This document shows, piece by piece, positions 6,643-6,972 of a stretch of DNA of 6,972 bases. The stretch comes from an uncultured Collinsella sp. (GTDB lineage: Bacteria; Actinomycetota; Coriobacteriia; Coriobacteriales; Coriobacteriaceae): assembly GCA_902478995.1 (NCBI GenBank), contig CABSNF010000092.1, forward strand, positions 1-6,972, given 5' to 3'. Positions within the stretch are counted from its first letter, which is position 1. Every line of letters begins with the position of its first letter. Under the pieces are notes generated by a model. The model was not told the DNA's origin. It ran no database searches and saw nothing but the letters and a program-made list of their open reading frames with translations. A program made the position numbers and the translations under genes.

Positions 6643-6972
6643 ATGATTGATGCGTGCCCCGATTCCGCCGTGCTCTTTTTTGACGTGGACGGCACGCTGA
6701 CGTCGTTCGATCCCGACAACATGACCGACAAGGACTTTTCGGCGGTTCACCCCTCGCAAGCGGTCGTCGAGGCGTTTCATCGTCTGCGCGACGCGGGACA
6801 CCATGCATTTATCTGCACGGGTCGTCCCTTGTGGCTGATTGCCGATGGCCTGCGCGCGCTGAACCCGGCGGGTGTCGTTGCCATGGCGGGCGCCACGCTC
6901 GAGGTCGAGGGTCGCGTGGTGCATGAGGACTGCTTTGACGAGGACGTTATCGAGGAGCTTGCGCGCCGTATG
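6643..6972 (+). CDS. HAD-superfamily (Cof-like) phosphatase, 3'-truncated
   Basis: The first 110 residues of a haloacid dehalogenase-superfamily hydrolase are visible, open to the window edge with no stop. Motif I is FFDVDGTLT, with nucleophile D14 and acid/base D16, and motif II is ICTGRP with T59. The order, and the short gap between motifs I and II (about 45 residues), fit the Cof/HAD-IIB type, whose cap domain lies after motif II. These enzymes dephosphorylate sugar phosphates or related metabolites in the cytosol; the substrate cannot be read from this part. The ATG follows AAAGGA (6631-6636) at 6 nt. It is transcribed divergently from rlmKL. Motifs III and IV lie beyond the window. Confidence 0.88.
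   Translation, partial: MIDACPDSAVLFFDVDGTLTSFDPDNMTDKDFSAVHPSQAVVEAFHRLRDAGHHAFICTGRPLWLIADGLRALNPAGVVAMAGATLEVEGRVVHEDCFDEDVIEELARRM

Overview
The window reads as high-GC (roughly 60-65% by eye) bacterial chromosome, densely coded, with ordinary housekeeping and ion-homeostasis genes. Codon use and the protein relatives I recognise (a KdpD/KdpE-like pair beside a Kup-type transporter, and a fused RlmK/RlmL rRNA methyltransferase) fit a gut actinobacterium of the Coriobacteriia, with Collinsella as my best guess. That placement is recall and inference. The window starts with 30 bases of Illumina Nextera adapter, so it is the raw end of an assembled contig and not a biological boundary.

Layout. 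Bases 1-30 are adapter. Bases 31-1253 (+) are the 3' part of a Kup-family potassium uptake permease whose N-terminal part is lost at the contig edge. Next come a small single-span membrane protein (1314-1508, +) and a strong intrinsic terminator hairpin (1554-1599) whose 5' arm is duplicated just upstream. A two-component pair follows: a short KdpD-like sensor kinase (1620-3245, +) and a KdpE-like response regulator (3250-3963, +), 4 nt apart and probably co-translated. The convergent gene at 4000-6567 (-) encodes an 855-residue RlmKL-type bifunctional 23S rRNA methyltransferase. A compact divergent promoter region (6568-6642) separates it from a HAD-superfamily (Cof-like) phosphatase that runs off the right edge (6643-6972, +).

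How the genes may work together. Kup, the small membrane protein and KdpDE form a plausible potassium-homeostasis cluster. No kdpFABC genes are visible, and the kinase lacks the KdpD N-terminal cytoplasmic sensor and USP domains. An in-frame stop 21 nt before its start shows that this shortness is not a start-site error. The rlmKL and HAD genes are unrelated housekeeping functions.

Most notable. (i) In the RlmL half of RlmKL, the NPPY catalytic motif is replaced by DTTE and the SAM-binding motif I is degenerate, while the RlmK half looks intact, so one of the two activities is probably lost. (ii) The kinase is a sensor-less KdpD next to kup. (iii) A duplicated-arm terminator sits 20 nt before the kinase start. 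I see no phage, CRISPR, insertion sequence or RNA gene.
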